Source: Thiobacillus thioparus DSM 505
GTDB lineage: Bacteria > Pseudomonadota > Gammaproteobacteria > Burkholderiales > Thiobacillaceae
DNA length: 64,000 nt
Reading direction: 5' to 3'
Assembly: GCF_000373385.1 (NCBI RefSeq)
Contig: NZ_KB891316.1
Span: 754,493 to 818,492, forward strand
This document shows positions 10,142 to 19,922 of the stretch, in pieces; within the stretch, counting starts at the first letter, position 1; each line of letters starts with the position of its first letter. Below the pieces are notes generated by a model. The model was not told the origin of the DNA. It did not search any database and saw only the letters and a list, made by a program, of their open reading frames with translations. A program made the translations under genes and the position numbers.

Positions 10142-11419
10142 ATGAAAATCCTAGTCATCGGCTCCGGCGGACGCGAACACGCACTGGCGTGGAAGCTCGC
10201 GCAATCCCCGCGTGTCTCGCAAGTGTTCGTCGCACCCGGCAACGGCGGCACGGCAACCGAAGATGGGCTCGTCAACGTGCCGTTGACGGAAATCCCCTCG
10301 CTGGTCGAGTTTGTTCGCCGCGACGAGGACATCGCATTCACCGTGGTGGGCCCCGAAGCGCCGCTGGCGGCAGGCGTGGTCGACGCCTTTCGCGCCGCCG
10401 GACTGAAGATATTCGGCCCCACGCAGGCCGCCGCTCAGCTCGAAAGCTCCAAGGATTTCGCCAAGCAGTTCATGGCACGCCATGGCATTCCCACCGCTGC
10501 TTTCGGCACCTTTACCGACGCCACCGCCGCGCACGCCTACATCGACCAGCACGGCGCGCCCATCGTGGTGAAGGCCGACGGACTCGCCGCCGGCAAGGGC
10601 GTGGTCGTCGCGACGACAGCCAAGGAGGCGCACGCCGCGGTCGACGCCATGCTCGCCGGCAACAGCATGGGCGAGGCCGGCCACCGCGTGGTGATCGAGG
10701 AATGCCTGCTCGGCGAGGAAGCCAGCTTCATCGTCATGGTCGACGGCGAGCACGTACTGGCGCTGGCGTCCAGCCAGGACCACAAACGCCTGCAGGACGG
10801 CGACCAGGGTCCCAATACCGGCGGCATGGGCGCGTATTCGCCGGCGCCGGTGGTCACCCCCGAACTGCACGCACGCATCATGCGCGAGGTGATCCACCCC
10901 ACCGTCGAAGGCATGGCCGCCGACGGCATCCGGTTCACCGGTTTCCTCTATGCCGGCATCATGGTCAGCGCCGACGGCGCACCCAGGGTGCTCGAATTCA
11001 ACTGCCGCATGGGCGACCCGGAAACCCAACCCATCATGATGCGGCTGAAGTCCGATCTGGTCGCCCTGCTGGAAGCCGCCGTCAACGGCAAGCTCGACCA
11101 GATCGAAGCCGAATGGGATCGTCGCACCGCGCTCGCCGTGGTGCTCGCCGCCGAAGGCTACCCCGACGCGCCGAAGAAGGGTGCCGTCATCAGTGCCTTG
11201 CCCGCCGCTGCCGACGACCTGCATATCTTCCATGCCGGCACCGCCGCGCAAGACGATCGTACCGTGGTGAGTGGCGGCCGCGTACTGGCCGTGACCGTAC
11301 TCGGCGACAGCGTGCGCATGGCGCAGAAACGCGTCTACGAAACGATCGCCAGCATTCATTTCGACGGCATGCAATACCGGCGCGACATCGGCTGGCGCGC
11401 GCTTGACCGGAAAAAATGA
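10142..11419 (+). CDS. purD: Phosphoribosylamine-glycine ligase
   Basis: A 425-residue ATP-grasp enzyme making GAR from phosphoribosylamine and glycine in purine synthesis. The N-terminal Rossmann-like domain starts MKILVIGSGGREHALAWKL. The ATP-grasp core has VKADGLAAGKGVVVA and the GPNTGGMGAYSP signature. The Mg2+/phosphate residues lie in LEFNCRMGDPETQ. Length is normal. The gene follows purH in the same direction and is followed by another copy of the GGTAAGCGGTGAGC unit. Confidence 0.97.
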   Translation: MKILVIGSGGREHALAWKLAQSPRVSQVFVAPGNGGTATEDGLVNVPLTEIPSLVEFVRRDEDIAFTVVGPEAPLAAGVVDAFRAAGLKIFGPTQAAAQLESSKDFAKQFMARHGIPTAAFGTFTDATAAHAYIDQHGAPIVVKADGLAAGKGVVVATTAKEAHAAVDAMLAGNSMGEAGHRVVIEECLLGEEASFIVMVDGEHVLALASSQDHKRLQDGDQGPNTGGMGAYSPAPVVTPELHARIMREVIHPTVEGMAADGIRFTGFLYAGIMVSADGAPRVLEFNCRMGDPETQPIMMRLKSDLVALLEAAVNGKLDQIEAEWDRRTALAVVLAAEGYPDAPKKGAVISALPAAADDLHIFHAGTAAQDDRTVVSGGRVLAVTVLGDSVRMAQKRVYETIASIHFDGMQYRRDIGWRALDRKK

Positions 11420-11422
11420 GAT

Positions 11423-11449
11423 GGTAAGCGGTGAGCAGTGAACGGTGAG
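11423..11449 (+). repeat. GGTAAGCGGTGAGC-type microrepeat supplying the tsaC start
   Basis: The unit GGTAAGCGGTGAGCAGTGAA continues as CGGTGAG and matches the repeat units in the purH-purD spacer. The GTG used as the tsaC start codon (11438) lies inside it. Confidence 0.55.
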
Positions 11450-11986
11450 ATCGACGCGCTACGCGCGCATGTGCGACGCGGCGGCCTGATCGCCTACCCG
11501 ACCGAATCCTGCTACGGCCTCGGCTGCGACCCGCGCAATCCGCACGCCCTGAAACGACTGCTCCGCCTGAAGGGGCGCGACGCAGCCAAAGGCATGCTGC
11601 TGATCGCCGACCGGCTCAAGCCCCTGCAGCCCTTCATCCAGCCCTTGAATGCAGCCGACCGGGCACGGATGCTGCGCGTCTGGCCTGGTCCTGTCACCTG
11701 GGTCGTTCCCGCCTCCGCGCACTGCCTGCCCGAACTGACCGGCGGCCGCGCCACGGTCGCGATCCGCGTGACCGCCCATCCCGCCGCCATACGTCTGTGC
11801 CGCAGCCTCGGCATGGCGCTGGTTTCCACCAGTGCCAACAAAAGTGGCCGCAAACCCGCCAAAACCGCTGCGGAATGCCGCAGAATATTCGGCGCACGGG
11901 TACGCGTGATCGCCGGCCGCATCGGCCGCCGCCGCCGTCCTTCCACCTTGATCGACCTTGCCACCGGAACGATACTTCGCCCCTGA
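11438..11986 (+). CDS. tsaC: L-threonylcarbamoyladenylate synthase (TsaC/YrdC type)
   Basis: A 182-residue YrdC-domain protein that makes threonylcarbamoyl-AMP from Thr, bicarbonate and ATP for the tRNA t6A modification. Family motifs seen are [24 protein letters not shown] (the KRP-like loop), [10 protein letters not shown] and [12 protein letters not shown]. No in-frame ATG precedes the AYPTE region, so GTG 11438 is the probable start, and it lies inside a repeated element. The stop overlaps the hemF ATG (TGATG). The short length, without the Sua5 C-terminal domain, supports TsaC rather than Sua5. Confidence 0.92.
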   Translation: MNGEIDALRAHVRRGGLIAYPTESCYGLGCDPRNPHALKRLLRLKGRDAAKGMLLIADRLKPLQPFIQPLNAADRARMLRVWPGPVTWVVPASAHCLPELTGGRATVAIRVTAHPAAIRLCRSLGMALVSTSANKSGRKPAKTAAECRRIFGARVRVIAGRIGRRRRPSTLIDLATGTILRP

Positions 11987-12900
11987 TGTCTGCCACCGCC
12001 CCCGATACCGCTGCCGTCAAACCCTATCTGCTCGACCTGCAGGCGCGCATCGTCGCCGCACTGGAAGCCGCCGACGGCCTGCCCTTCCGTACCGATGCCT
12101 GGGAACGTCCCGAAGGCGGCGGCGGCATCTCGCGGCTGATCGAGGAAGGCCGGGTTTTCGAACGCGGCGGGGTGAATTTCTCGCATGTGCTCGGCAGCCA
12201 GTTGCCGCCCTCGGCCAGCGCGCATCGCCCGGAACTCGCCGGCCGCCGCTGGGAAGCAATGGGCGCGTCGCTGGTGCTGCACCCGCGCAATCCCTATGCG
12301 CCGACGGTGCACATGAACGTGCGCTGCTTCGTCGCGCTGAAGGACGACGAAGCGCCGGTGTGGTGGTTCGGCGGCGGCATGGATCTCACGCCCTATTATG
12401 GCTTCGCGGAGGACGCGCGGCATTTTCATGTCACGTGCAAGCAGGCGCTCGACCCGTTCGGTGCCGACCTGCACCCGCGCTTCAAGGACTGGTGCGACCG
12501 CTACTTCTTCCTCAAGCATCGCAACGAGCCGCGCGGCATCGGCGGCGTGTTCTATGACGACTTTTCCGAAGGCAGCTTCGACCATGCGTTTGCGATGACG
12601 AAGAGCGTGGGCAACGCCTTTCTCGCCGCCTATCTGCCCATCCTCGAACGCCGCAAGGAACTTGCCTACGGCGAGCGCGAGCGCGACTTCCAGGCTTACC
12701 GGCGCGGACGCTACGTCGAGTTCAACCTGGTGTACGACCGCGGCACCCTGTTCGGCCTGCAGTCGGGCGGCCGCACCGAATCCATCCTGATGTCGCTGCC
12801 GCCCATCGTGAAATGGCGCTACGACTGGCACCCCGAGCCGGGCACCCCGGAGGCCTCGCTGTATGCCGATTTCCTGACCGCGCGCGACTGGCATGCATAA
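11986..12900 (+). CDS. hemF: Oxygen-dependent coproporphyrinogen III oxidase
   Basis: A 304-residue enzyme converting coproporphyrinogen III to protoporphyrinogen IX with O2. Seen motifs are [28 protein letters not shown] (family signature), [16 protein letters not shown] and GGVFYDDF. It ends with [30 protein letters not shown]. The start at 11986 overlaps the tsaC stop, indicating translational coupling. Its presence implies heme synthesis under oxic conditions, consistent with an aerobic or facultative sulfur oxidiser. The last eight bases overlap the next gene. Confidence 0.97.
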   Translation: MSATAPDTAAVKPYLLDLQARIVAALEAADGLPFRTDAWERPEGGGGISRLIEEGRVFERGGVNFSHVLGSQLPPSASAHRPELAGRRWEAMGASLVLHPRNPYAPTVHMNVRCFVALKDDEAPVWWFGGGMDLTPYYGFAEDARHFHVTCKQALDPFGADLHPRFKDWCDRYFFLKHRNEPRGIGGVFYDDFSEGSFDHAFAMTKSVGNAFLAAYLPILERRKELAYGERERDFQAYRRGRYVEFNLVYDRGTLFGLQSGGRTESILMSLPPIVKWRYDWHPEPGTPEASLYADFLTARDWHA

Positions 12901-15900
12901 AATCCCGCGTCGCATCCTGATCGGCCTCGGCGCCCTGTTGCTGCTCCTCGGCCTGGTTGGCCTCATCGCCTACGAATTGCTGTCGTCGGCGCTGGAAGCA
13001 AAATACATCGCGCAGGCGGCGCAAAAGATGACCTGGCAAATCCGCCCCGGGCCATCCGACCGCATCCGTTACCCGGGCCAGGGCCAGTACGACGTGCGGC
13101 TCGGCTATAGCAAGCTGCCGCATTACCTGGTGCAACTGGACAAGGCCGGCTGGAAAATCGACCAGCAGGCCCGGATCAGCATCCAGATGGCGCGCGCCAG
13201 CGACCTCGGCCTGTTCCTGCCCTATCACGAAAAAGACCAGGCCGGCCTCACCCTGCTCGACAGCGACGGCAAGCAGTTGTATCAGGCGCTGCATCCGACC
13301 CGGGTGTACCACCGCTTCGAAGACATCCCCAGGGTCCTGGTCGATTCGCTGCTCTACATCGAAAACCGCGAACTGCTGACCGAGCAGTTTCCCACCCGCA
13401 ATCCGGCCGTGGAATGGGATCGTCTCGCCCAGGCGCTGATGGAAAAAGGCATCAGTCTCATCGACACCCACCGCAACGTGCCTGGCGGCAGCACTCTGCC
13501 GACGCAGATCGAGAAGTACCGCCATTCCCCCGAGGGGCTGACCAGCGACATGAGCGAGAAGCTGCGCCAGATGGCCACGGCCAGCCTGCGTGCCTATCTC
13601 GACGGACCCAATACGCTGCCGATGCGCAAGAAGACGGTGATGGCTTACCTGAATACCGTACCGCTCGCGGCCGCGCCGCGCTTCGGCGAGGTCAACGGCA
13701 TCGCCGACGGACTGTGGGCCTGGTACGGGCTGGATTTCGGCGAGATCAACGCGATCCTGGAGAAAAAGACACGCATCGGCGAAACCGCCTATGCAAGCGC
13801 GCTGAAGCATGTGCTGTCGCTGATCATCGCCGAGCGCCGCCCGTCCTATTATCTGGCCGCCAACCGCAAGGCACTCGACGCCCTGACCGACGACCATCTC
13901 GACCTGCTGGCCAACGCCCACGTGATTTCGCGTGAACTCGCCGATCGCGCCAAACGGGTCAAGCTGCGCAGCACGCAGGAGCGCGTCGACCCGCCGGCGC
14001 CTCGCTTCGTCGACCAGAAAGCCACCAACGCCCAACGCATCCGTGTCGCGCAGATGCTGGGCGAGCCTCGCCTGTACGACCTCGACCGGCTGGATCTGCA
14101 GGTCGACACCACCATCAACCAGCCGGCACAAAAAATCGTCAGCCGCTATCTGCAAAACCTGGTTCATCCGGAAGCCGCCGCAGCTTCGGGCCTGATCGGA
14201 TTTCGATTGCTGAAACCCGACAACGCATTCGACCAGGTGATCTACAGCTTCACGCTGTATGAAAAAACGCCATTGGGCAATGTGCTGCGCGTTCAGGCCG
14301 ACAACCTCAACCAGCCCTTCGACATCAACAGCCAGGCGCGGCTGGATCTCGGCTCCACCGCCAAGCTGCGTACCCTGGTCACCTACCTGCAGATCATTTC
14401 GCAAACGTACGACACCTACCGCACGCTCGACGCCAAGACACTCAAGCAAAAAGCGCAGCCGCAACGCGACGTGCTGGCGCAATGGGTAGCCGCTACCCTG
14501 CTGAGCCAGCCGGACATCAAACGGGACGCCCTGCTCGATGCCGCGATGGGTCGCCAGTATTCGGCGGCGCGGGAAATGTTCTTCACCGGCGGCGGCCTGC
14601 ACGATTTCGTCAACTTCGACGCCAAGGACAATAGCCGCGTGATGGACGTGTGGGAGGCCACGAAGAACTCGGTCAACCTCGTCTACATCCGCATCATGCG
14701 CGACATCGTGCGGCATTACGCCAGCGCTTCGCCGGGCGCAGCCGCCCGCATACTCGACGACGCCAGCAACCCGATGCGCCAGACCTACCTGATGCGCTTC
14801 GTCGACCAGGAAGGCCGTCTGTTCATCCGCCGCTTTTACCAAAACCACAAGAGCCAGACGCCTGTACAAATGGCGGAGGATGTCTATGCGCGCGTCCGCG
14901 CAACCCCGCGACGCTTCACCTCGGCGTACCGTTATCTCGAACCGCAGGCCGGATTCGAAGCCTATGTCGCCGCCTTGCACGCCAACGTGCCCGCCAGTGC
15001 CAGCCTGAGCCCGAAGACACTCAAATCGCTCTACCAGACCCACGCGCCCGACGCCTACAACTTGGCCGACCGTGGCTACGTCACGCAGATCCATCCGCTG
15101 GAGTTGTGGGTGGTGAAAGCTCTGCGCGCCGCGCCCGGGACCAGTCTCAAAACCCTCGACGACCAGGGCGCCGACGCCCGCCGCGAGGTCTACAACTGGC
15201 TGTTCAAGACCAGTCGCAAGAATGCGCAGGATATCCGCATCCAGTCGCTGCTTGAGGTCGAGGCCTTCGACGGCCTGCTGCGCGACTGGAAACGCCTGGG
15301 CTATCCGTTCGACAACATCACGCCCTCTTACGCCACCGCCATCGGCGCCTCAGGCGACCGGCCGGCCGCGTTGGCCGAACTGATGGGCATCCTGGTCAAC
15401 GACGGTGTACGTGCACAGACGACGAGCCTCACCGGCATGCATTTCGCGGCCCATACGCCCTACGACACCCGCCTGTCACGCAAGCCGGCCCCGGGCGAAC
15501 GCCTGCTGCCGGCCGAAGTGGCGCAAACCGTACGGCGTGCGCTGGCCAGGGTCGTCGAAGGCGGCACCGCCGGGCGGCTAGCCGGCGCCCTCAAGGACCC
15601 GGCCGGCCAGCCCATCACTATGGGCGGCAAGACCGGCACCGGCGACCACCGTTTCGAGACCTATGGCAAAGGCGGCCAGCTCATCGATTCGCGCGTCGTC
15701 AGCCGCTCCGCCACGTTCGTGTTCTACATGGGCGACCGCTACTTCGGCACGTTGACCGCCGTCGTGGAAGGCGAGCAGGCCGGACGATTCGGTTTCACCA
15801 GTTCGCTCACCGCGCAGATGCTGAAAACCCTGCTGCCGCAACTGCAGCCCCACCTGTATCCGGAGCCGCCCGCCCCGCCGTCTGCGTCCGTGCAACCCAC

Positions 15901-16117
15901 GCCCGGACCGACGGTGGCGCCGCCTCCTGCTCCCGTTCCTGTCGCCCCGCACGCACCGATGAAGGAAAAACCCGACGGCTCCACCAGCCAGGCCGACCCG
16001 ACGGTCAAGCAGCCGGTCAACCAGGGCGGTTTCCCCGAGGATCTCGAACCCAACGTGGTGCTGCCGGTTCCGGTCACGCCGCCCGCGAACCCTGCACCTG
16101 CCGTTCCGGCACCCTGA
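12893..16117 (+). CDS. Large class A penicillin-binding protein (transglycosylase/transpeptidase)
   Basis: A 1074-residue bifunctional peptidoglycan synthase. An N-terminal anchor helix ([18 protein letters not shown]) precedes a GT51 transglycosylase domain; IENRELL and [16 protein letters not shown] match the family catalytic and lipid-II-binding motifs. The transpeptidase domain has SxxK at GSTAKLR (Ser about 488), SxN at NSVN (about 591) and KTG at [10 protein letters not shown] (about 912), so all catalytic motifs are present. A large insert of about 300 residues separates the motifs, and a Pro-rich tail ends the protein. This is longer than PBP1a/1b (about 800), so it is an atypical subclass. 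ATG 12893 overlaps the hemF stop. Confidence 0.85.
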   Translation: MHKIPRRILIGLGALLLLLGLVGLIAYELLSSALEAKYIAQAAQKMTWQIRPGPSDRIRYPGQGQYDVRLGYSKLPHYLVQLDKAGWKIDQQARISIQMARASDLGLFLPYHEKDQAGLTLLDSDGKQLYQALHPTRVYHRFEDIPRVLVDSLLYIENRELLTEQFPTRNPAVEWDRLAQALMEKGISLIDTHRNVPGGSTLPTQIEKYRHSPEGLTSDMSEKLRQMATASLRAYLDGPNTLPMRKKTVMAYLNTVPLAAAPRFGEVNGIADGLWAWYGLDFGEINAILEKKTRIGETAYASALKHVLSLIIAERRPSYYLAANRKALDALTDDHLDLLANAHVISRELADRAKRVKLRSTQERVDPPAPRFVDQKATNAQRIRVAQMLGEPRLYDLDRLDLQVDTTINQPAQKIVSRYLQNLVHPEAAAASGLIGFRLLKPDNAFDQVIYSFTLYEKTPLGNVLRVQADNLNQPFDINSQARLDLGSTAKLRTLVTYLQIISQTYDTYRTLDAKTLKQKAQPQRDVLAQWVAATLLSQPDIKRDALLDAAMGRQYSAAREMFFTGGGLHDFVNFDAKDNSRVMDVWEATKNSVNLVYIRIMRDIVRHYASASPGAAARILDDASNPMRQTYLMRFVDQEGRLFIRRFYQNHKSQTPVQMAEDVYARVRATPRRFTSAYRYLEPQAGFEAYVAALHANVPASASLSPKTLKSLYQTHAPDAYNLADRGYVTQIHPLELWVVKALRAAPGTSLKTLDDQGADARREVYNWLFKTSRKNAQDIRIQSLLEVEAFDGLLRDWKRLGYPFDNITPSYATAIGASGDRPAALAELMGILVNDGVRAQTTSLTGMHFAAHTPYDTRLSRKPAPGERLLPAEVAQTVRRALARVVEGGTAGRLAGALKDPAGQPITMGGKTGTGDHRFETYGKGGQLIDSRVVSRSATFVFYMGDRYFGTLTAVVEGEQAGRFGFTSSLTAQMLKTLLPQLQPHLYPEPPAPPSASVQPTPGPTVAPPPAPVPVAPHAPMKEKPDGSTSQADPTVKQPVNQGGFPEDLEPNVVLPVPVTPPANPAPAVPAP

Positions 16118-16502
16118 CGCGGGGGGTGCAGACCAGCCCGGTGCATACAGGTGAGAATGCGCGGCATGCTTGGCTGGGCGGCGCCTGATCGGCCTTTGCG
16201 GCCAGTACTAATATTCCACCCCTCGTCTGTTTCATGACCAAGAGCAGCCTGTGACCGTGGCCCCAATAGGCTTAGAAGAGGCCGTTTCCCATGAGGTTCG
16301 CCCTGATAGTTGAGGTAAAAAATTAGGCGCATAATCCGCCGGCTTCTGCCTCCTTTTGCATTACGTAATTAAGTAACAGCTGGAAAACATCCATCGCCAA
16401 ATTAAGACAATAGACCTAGAAAATTCCTGCCACTTTATTCACAAACGTCCGGACCTATGGGCCTCTCCGTAAACTGTTGGGCGTCACTAGAAAGCGACTG
16501 AT
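16118..16502. other. AT-richer intergenic patch without a recognisable gene
   Basis: No open frame here looks protein-like on either strand. Base composition drops from the GC-rich flanks and includes a palindromic ATTACGTAAT near 16362. It starts the compositionally different patch that carries the SEC-C gene. It may be a remnant of a mobile element, but I cannot name one. Confidence 0.5.
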
Positions 16503-17084
16503 ATGCCTTCTGTACCTGCCTTCTGCGATACCTGTGGAACTGCGTTCAACTCCGGCTTCTTTGTCGAGAACGCGACGAACGTTACATTTACCGGAAACAG
16601 GTCAGGACCGTGCCCACGGTGCGGAGGCATGGGACATGTGCCGGATGGTGTTTTCAATTTCATCGGAAACACAATCGAAATACTGTCAGCGCCGGAGCGG
16701 ACGGTCTCTGAACTACATGGCCTTGCTCGCATCATTCGAGAGGCCCGCGACAAGGGCGAAAATAAGGAGCAAGTAGCTGCGCGCATTGAGAAGGAACTTC
16801 CATCCCTGTCTTCTCTCGCTAAGCTTTTACCCACAAATAAGAACGAGCTATACGGATTCCTTGGGGTGATTATTGCTGCAGTAGCGCTCTACACGCAGTC
16901 GGGCGACAAACCGCCGTCGCAAACTATCGTCAACGTAACTCAGATTGTTCAGCAGATCACAACTTATGAACAGGCCCAGAACCAAGTTCAACCTTCGGCC
17001 TCAGCGCAGAAGCAGGGTCGTAATGAGCCTTGTCAATGTGGCAGTGGAAAGAAATACAAGAAATGCTGCGGCGCGCTGAGGTAA
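16503..17084 (+). CDS. Zinc-ribbon / membrane / SEC-C domain protein, probably acquired
   Basis: A 193-residue protein. The N-terminus has a two-part zinc ribbon (CDTCG ... CPRCGG, residues about 8-41). The middle is a charged helical region, then one hydrophobic segment (FLGVIIAAVALYTQ). The C-terminus is a canonical SEC-C metal-binding motif (GRNEPCQCGSGKKYKKCCG). SEC-C tails bind Zn2+ and occur on SecA and many accessory proteins. Codon usage is more AT-rich than in neighbours, and the gene has noncoding patches on both sides, suggesting horizontal transfer. Similar architectures occur in defence islands, but no specific function can be claimed. Confidence 0.7.
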   Translation: MPSVPAFCDTCGTAFNSGFFVENATNVTFTGNRSGPCPRCGGMGHVPDGVFNFIGNTIEILSAPERTVSELHGLARIIREARDKGENKEQVAARIEKELPSLSSLAKLLPTNKNELYGFLGVIIAAVALYTQSGDKPPSQTIVNVTQIVQQITTYEQAQNQVQPSASAQKQGRNEPCQCGSGKKYKKCCGALR

Positions 17085-17555
17085 AGCTTGGCGGTAAGGG
17101 CGGCTGAAGATTAAAAGGACCAGCTTCGGTTCCTTATTTGGCCGCTTTGGATCGGTAGCATACCTATACGTCGAACTGCCCTGAGAGCCGCTCCGGCCGA
17201 GGATAGTACGGTCGGTGTGGCCATCCGGGTAACTAAAAAAGTCTAATGCAGCCAGCCCAATCCCAAACAACATTCCATTGCCAAACGGACGCGCCATTGG
17301 AGTTGACCGCTGGTTTGAGTTTTTTGAGGGTTGACCTCGGCGAAATGACAGCAAATCCCTGACGCCGCGATTGTATGACACAGCGCTTTATAGAAGCCCA
17401 AGGCCCAGGGTCATGCCGGAAGGCGAAATATCCTGATCGATGTTCTTGCCGCGCAGGTGCGGCAAGCGTCACTCCATATCAAACGCACGTCCAGGGAAGG
17501 GGATCCTGGGTCCCGCGTGCCAGGCCTTGCGCCTGGCCCCCTGGACTGGGCGCGT
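17085..17555. other. Intergenic region with two hairpins at the end of the scn island
   Basis: No convincing gene on either strand; the antisense frame over the end of the SEC-C gene is judged a shadow. Two perfect inverted repeats occur: CTTGCCGC/GCGGCAAG (17445-17466, 6-base loop) and GCCAGGC/GCCTGGC (17519-17537, 5-base loop). Neither is followed by a T-run on the minus strand, so they are not clear intrinsic terminators, though they lie just past the last gene of the leftward operon. Confidence 0.5.
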
Positions 17556-17975
17556 CTAGCCGTGCCGGTGCTGCTCGCGCATGCTGTGGCTCAAGTGCTT
17601 GCCGATCACCGACAGGAGGCGCAAGCCTTCCTGCGTTCCGGGGTCACGGACCACCCGCATCAAGCATCCAAGGCCGCCCGTCGCCGGCGCGGTCGCCGGG
17701 ATTTCCTGGCTCGCTTCATGTATCGCGTCGGACAAGGCGATCAAAAGATATTGCGTGTCCTGGCGATCGAGGACCTTGAGCAGATGCATCAGGCCTTCGT
17801 TGCGCGTCAGACGGTCGAGCAAGGTCAAGCCCTCGCTCATCGCCCATGACAGCCGCGTGACGATTTCGTCCGACATGGCGTCCCGGGCTGCGGTGACGAG
17901 CTGCGCGACTTCGACGAGCCGCTGCAGATCTTCAGTAGCCATTGCGGGGATAGACGTTTCAGTTTGTGTTGTCAT
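17556..17975 (-). CDS. DUF1641 family protein, partner of SQR-like flavoprotein
   Basis: A 139-residue, mostly helical soluble protein without membrane segments. The region RLSWAMSEGLTLLDRLTRNEG and the later GLGCLMRVVRDPGTQEGLRLL fit DUF1641, a family often encoded next to sulfide:quinone oxidoreductase-like flavoproteins in sulfur oxidisers and archaea. It lies 12 bases after the SQR-like gene and ends the leftward operon. A role as small partner subunit is inferred from context; no catalytic motif is visible. Confidence 0.7.
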   Translation of the reverse strand: MTTQTETSIPAMATEDLQRLVEVAQLVTAARDAMSDEIVTRLSWAMSEGLTLLDRLTRNEGLMHLLKVLDRQDTQYLLIALSDAIHEASQEIPATAPATGGLGCLMRVVRDPGTQEGLRLLSVIGKHLSHSMREQHRHG

Positions 17976-17987
17976 GGTTTGGCTTTC

Positions 17988-19121
17988 TCAGAGCAGTCCG
18001 CGTACGCTTGTCCAGTACATCTGGTTGTAAGACATCTTGAACCAGTGCATGGGTTTCGACGGCGGCTTCAGATCGGGTGGGTTCTGATAGTTGAACATCG
18101 CGTAGGTCGCGCTGTCGTGGCCTGTTTCAATGAAACAGTAGACCTTGCCGTCGTAGTCGCGGACCGGCGTGCCGATCTTGATCATCGAGGCGATGTTTTC
18201 GGCAACCACCTCTGCCTGGAAATGCGCCGCGGAGCCTGTCTTGCTGACGGGCAGATTGGTCGTATCGCCCAGCACGAAGACGTTGTCGTGGCCATTCATG
18301 GTGAGTTTGAAGCGGTCGGTCGGAATCCATCCCCCCTCGCCCAGATTGTTCTGCTCGACCACTTCCATGCCACGATGCGGCGGGATGGCGATGAGCAGGT
18401 CGTATTGGGTTTCGGTGCCTTCCTCGCTGCGTACCACCTTGTTTCCCACGTCCACTTCGCTGACGTTGAAGAGCGTCTCGTATTCGATACCCATGCGGTC
18501 GAATTCCGGCTTGGCCCAGATGGCGACTTCCTTGATCGTGTGAATGCGGCCAATCGGATAGTGGTACTTGATCTTGATCTTGTCGCGGATGCCGCGCGCC
18601 TTGAAATAATCGTGCAGTCCGAAGATGAGTTCGACCGGTGCGATCGGGCATTTGTGCGGCACGCCGACGACGACGGCAACCGTGCCCTCCTGGATCTCGC
18701 GCAGGCGCTTGAACAGCTTGACCGCGGTGGCTTCGGTGTAGAACGTCTCCGCCCCCTCCACCAGGCCGGGAATCTGCTCGGGAACGATGCGCGAACCGGT
18801 AGCCATCACGAGGATGTCGTATTCGTGCACCTTGCCGCTCTTGGTGACGACCCTGTTCTGGTCGAGTTGGAATTTTTCAACCGGGTCCACGTGAAAATCG
18901 ATGGCCCCTTCGAGCAGGCTCGCCTGATCGCGATACAGCTGGTCCGGGGTCATTTGCCCGAACGCAACATACAGCAGGCCGGGCTGGTACATATGCTTGT
19001 CGGATGCCGAAAGCATCGTAATCCGGACTCTGCGGGAACGAATCTCAGCAGACAGCCGCCGTGCCAGGTTGTTGGCCACAATGGTACCGCCTGTGCCACC
19101 ACCGACGACTAAGATTCTCAT
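17988..19121 (-). CDS. SQR/FCSD-like FAD-dependent oxidoreductase with two cysteines
   Basis: A 377-residue flavoprotein. The N-terminal dinucleotide-binding motif is ILVVGGGTGGTIVANNLA, followed by an ATGSRIVPEQIPG segment and a C-terminal VLGDTTNLPVSKTGSAAHFQ FAD motif. These match the sulfide:quinone oxidoreductase / flavocytochrome c sulfide dehydrogenase superfamily. Only two cysteines are at catalytic-like positions (Cys158 in PHKCPIAP and Cys329 in VYCFIETG), the FCSD-like pair; the third SQR cysteine is absent. No signal peptide, so the protein is cytoplasmic. Neighbouring TusA and DsrE-like genes suggest it handles protein-bound or low-molecular-weight persulfide. Quinone versus NAD acceptor cannot be told. 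Confidence 0.8.
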   Translation of the reverse strand: MRILVVGGGTGGTIVANNLARRLSAEIRSRRVRITMLSASDKHMYQPGLLYVAFGQMTPDQLYRDQASLLEGAIDFHVDPVEKFQLDQNRVVTKSGKVHEYDILVMATGSRIVPEQIPGLVEGAETFYTEATAVKLFKRLREIQEGTVAVVVGVPHKCPIAPVELIFGLHDYFKARGIRDKIKIKYHYPIGRIHTIKEVAIWAKPEFDRMGIEYETLFNVSEVDVGNKVVRSEEGTETQYDLLIAIPPHRGMEVVEQNNLGEGGWIPTDRFKLTMNGHDNVFVLGDTTNLPVSKTGSAAHFQAEVVAENIASMIKIGTPVRDYDGKVYCFIETGHDSATYAMFNYQNPPDLKPPSKPMHWFKMSYNQMYWTSVRGLL

Positions 19122-19197
19122 TGCATTCTCCTATCCAAAATTAATTACCAGGATGTCCTGGTACCTGGGCGCGACAACGTGCCCAGCCCGTAGCGTA

Positions 19198-19428
19198 TTA
19201 CTTGGCCTTGCGGATCTTGATGTGCCAGACTCCGTCGATCTTCTCGTTGCTGATGATCTCGTGGCCGACCTTGTTGACCCACTCCGGCACATCGGCACCG
19301 GAACCTTCGTCGGTCGACAACAGTTCGAGGGTATCTCCCACGCTGCTCTGCTTCATGTGGGTGATGAGTTCCATCAGCGGCCCGGGGCAGAAGGTATCGC
19401 GTGCGTCAACAATCTTGGTATCACTCAT
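19198..19428 (-). CDS. tusA: TusA-family sulfurtransferase
   Basis: A 76-residue sulfur carrier with the family motif FCPGPLMELI; Cys14 in CPGP is the persulfide-carrying residue. TusA proteins accept sulfane sulfur from rhodaneses or DsrE2-type proteins and pass it to acceptors such as DsrEFH. Here the gene lies between a DsrE-like gene and an SQR-like flavoprotein at the end of the thiocyanate operon. The window also holds a full dsr operon, so the two systems could be linked through this carrier. That link is inference. Confidence 0.92.
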   Translation of the reverse strand: MSDTKIVDARDTFCPGPLMELITHMKQSSVGDTLELLSTDEGSGADVPEWVNKVGHEIISNEKIDGVWHIKIRKAK

Positions 19429-19469
19429 TGCAGTTCTCCAGAAAACATGTGGTTCAATTCGCCGCCCGC

Positions 19470-19859
19470 TCAGAACGTCAGCATCTGCCCGCCTTCGGCA
19501 TCGCTCAGGAAGCGTGTCAGCCCAGTGGCCGGTCCGATTTCGGCGTCGAAGTCATCGTGCGTGACTTTCATGATGTCCATCGCCATCGAGCACGGCAGCA
19601 ACTTGGCATCGCCCAGTTCGACCGCCTGCTGGAACAGCACCTTGAAGGACGGCACGCCTTTTTCCTGTGCCATCAGCGCGCCAAGTTCACCTTCGACTGG
19701 CGCATCCTCCGTGTGGCCCTTCACGAAATACGGAATGGCATTCATGGACAGGAAGACCGAAACCTCGTCTCCCGTCGCTGCGGCAACCGACGCGATCATT
19801 GCTGCCATCTGCAGTTTTTCGCGCGTACCTGTGACGCAGATGATGTTGATTTTTGACAT
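19470..19859 (-). CDS. DsrE-family (DsrE2-like) sulfur-transfer protein
   Basis: A 129-residue protein with the DsrE/F/H fold pattern: an N-terminal strand INIICVTGTREKL, the segment DEVSVFLSM and a conserved cysteine in LLPCSMAMDIM (Cys90). This matches the C-x-M-x-M-D pattern of DsrE2-like peroxiredoxin-fold proteins. Unlike typical DsrE2 it has no strong transmembrane segment. tusA is next (41 bases downstream), the same pair found in rhd-tusA-dsrE2 clusters of sulfur oxidisers. It probably exchanges persulfide with TusA. Confidence 0.8.
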   Translation of the reverse strand: MSKINIICVTGTREKLQMAAMIASVAAATGDEVSVFLSMNAIPYFVKGHTEDAPVEGELGALMAQEKGVPSFKVLFQQAVELGDAKLLPCSMAMDIMKVTHDDFDAEIGPATGLTRFLSDAEGGQMLTF

Positions 19860-19922
19860 TTGCTTCTACCTTACTTTGTGAGAATTCATGTTCGGACCGA
19901 TGTCTGGCGACGGTTCATCCAA

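Noticed and set aside
17001..17381. 126-codon minus-strand frame after the SEC-C gene
   Set aside because: It overlaps the SEC-C coding sequence antisense, has no ribosome site and a low-complexity product.
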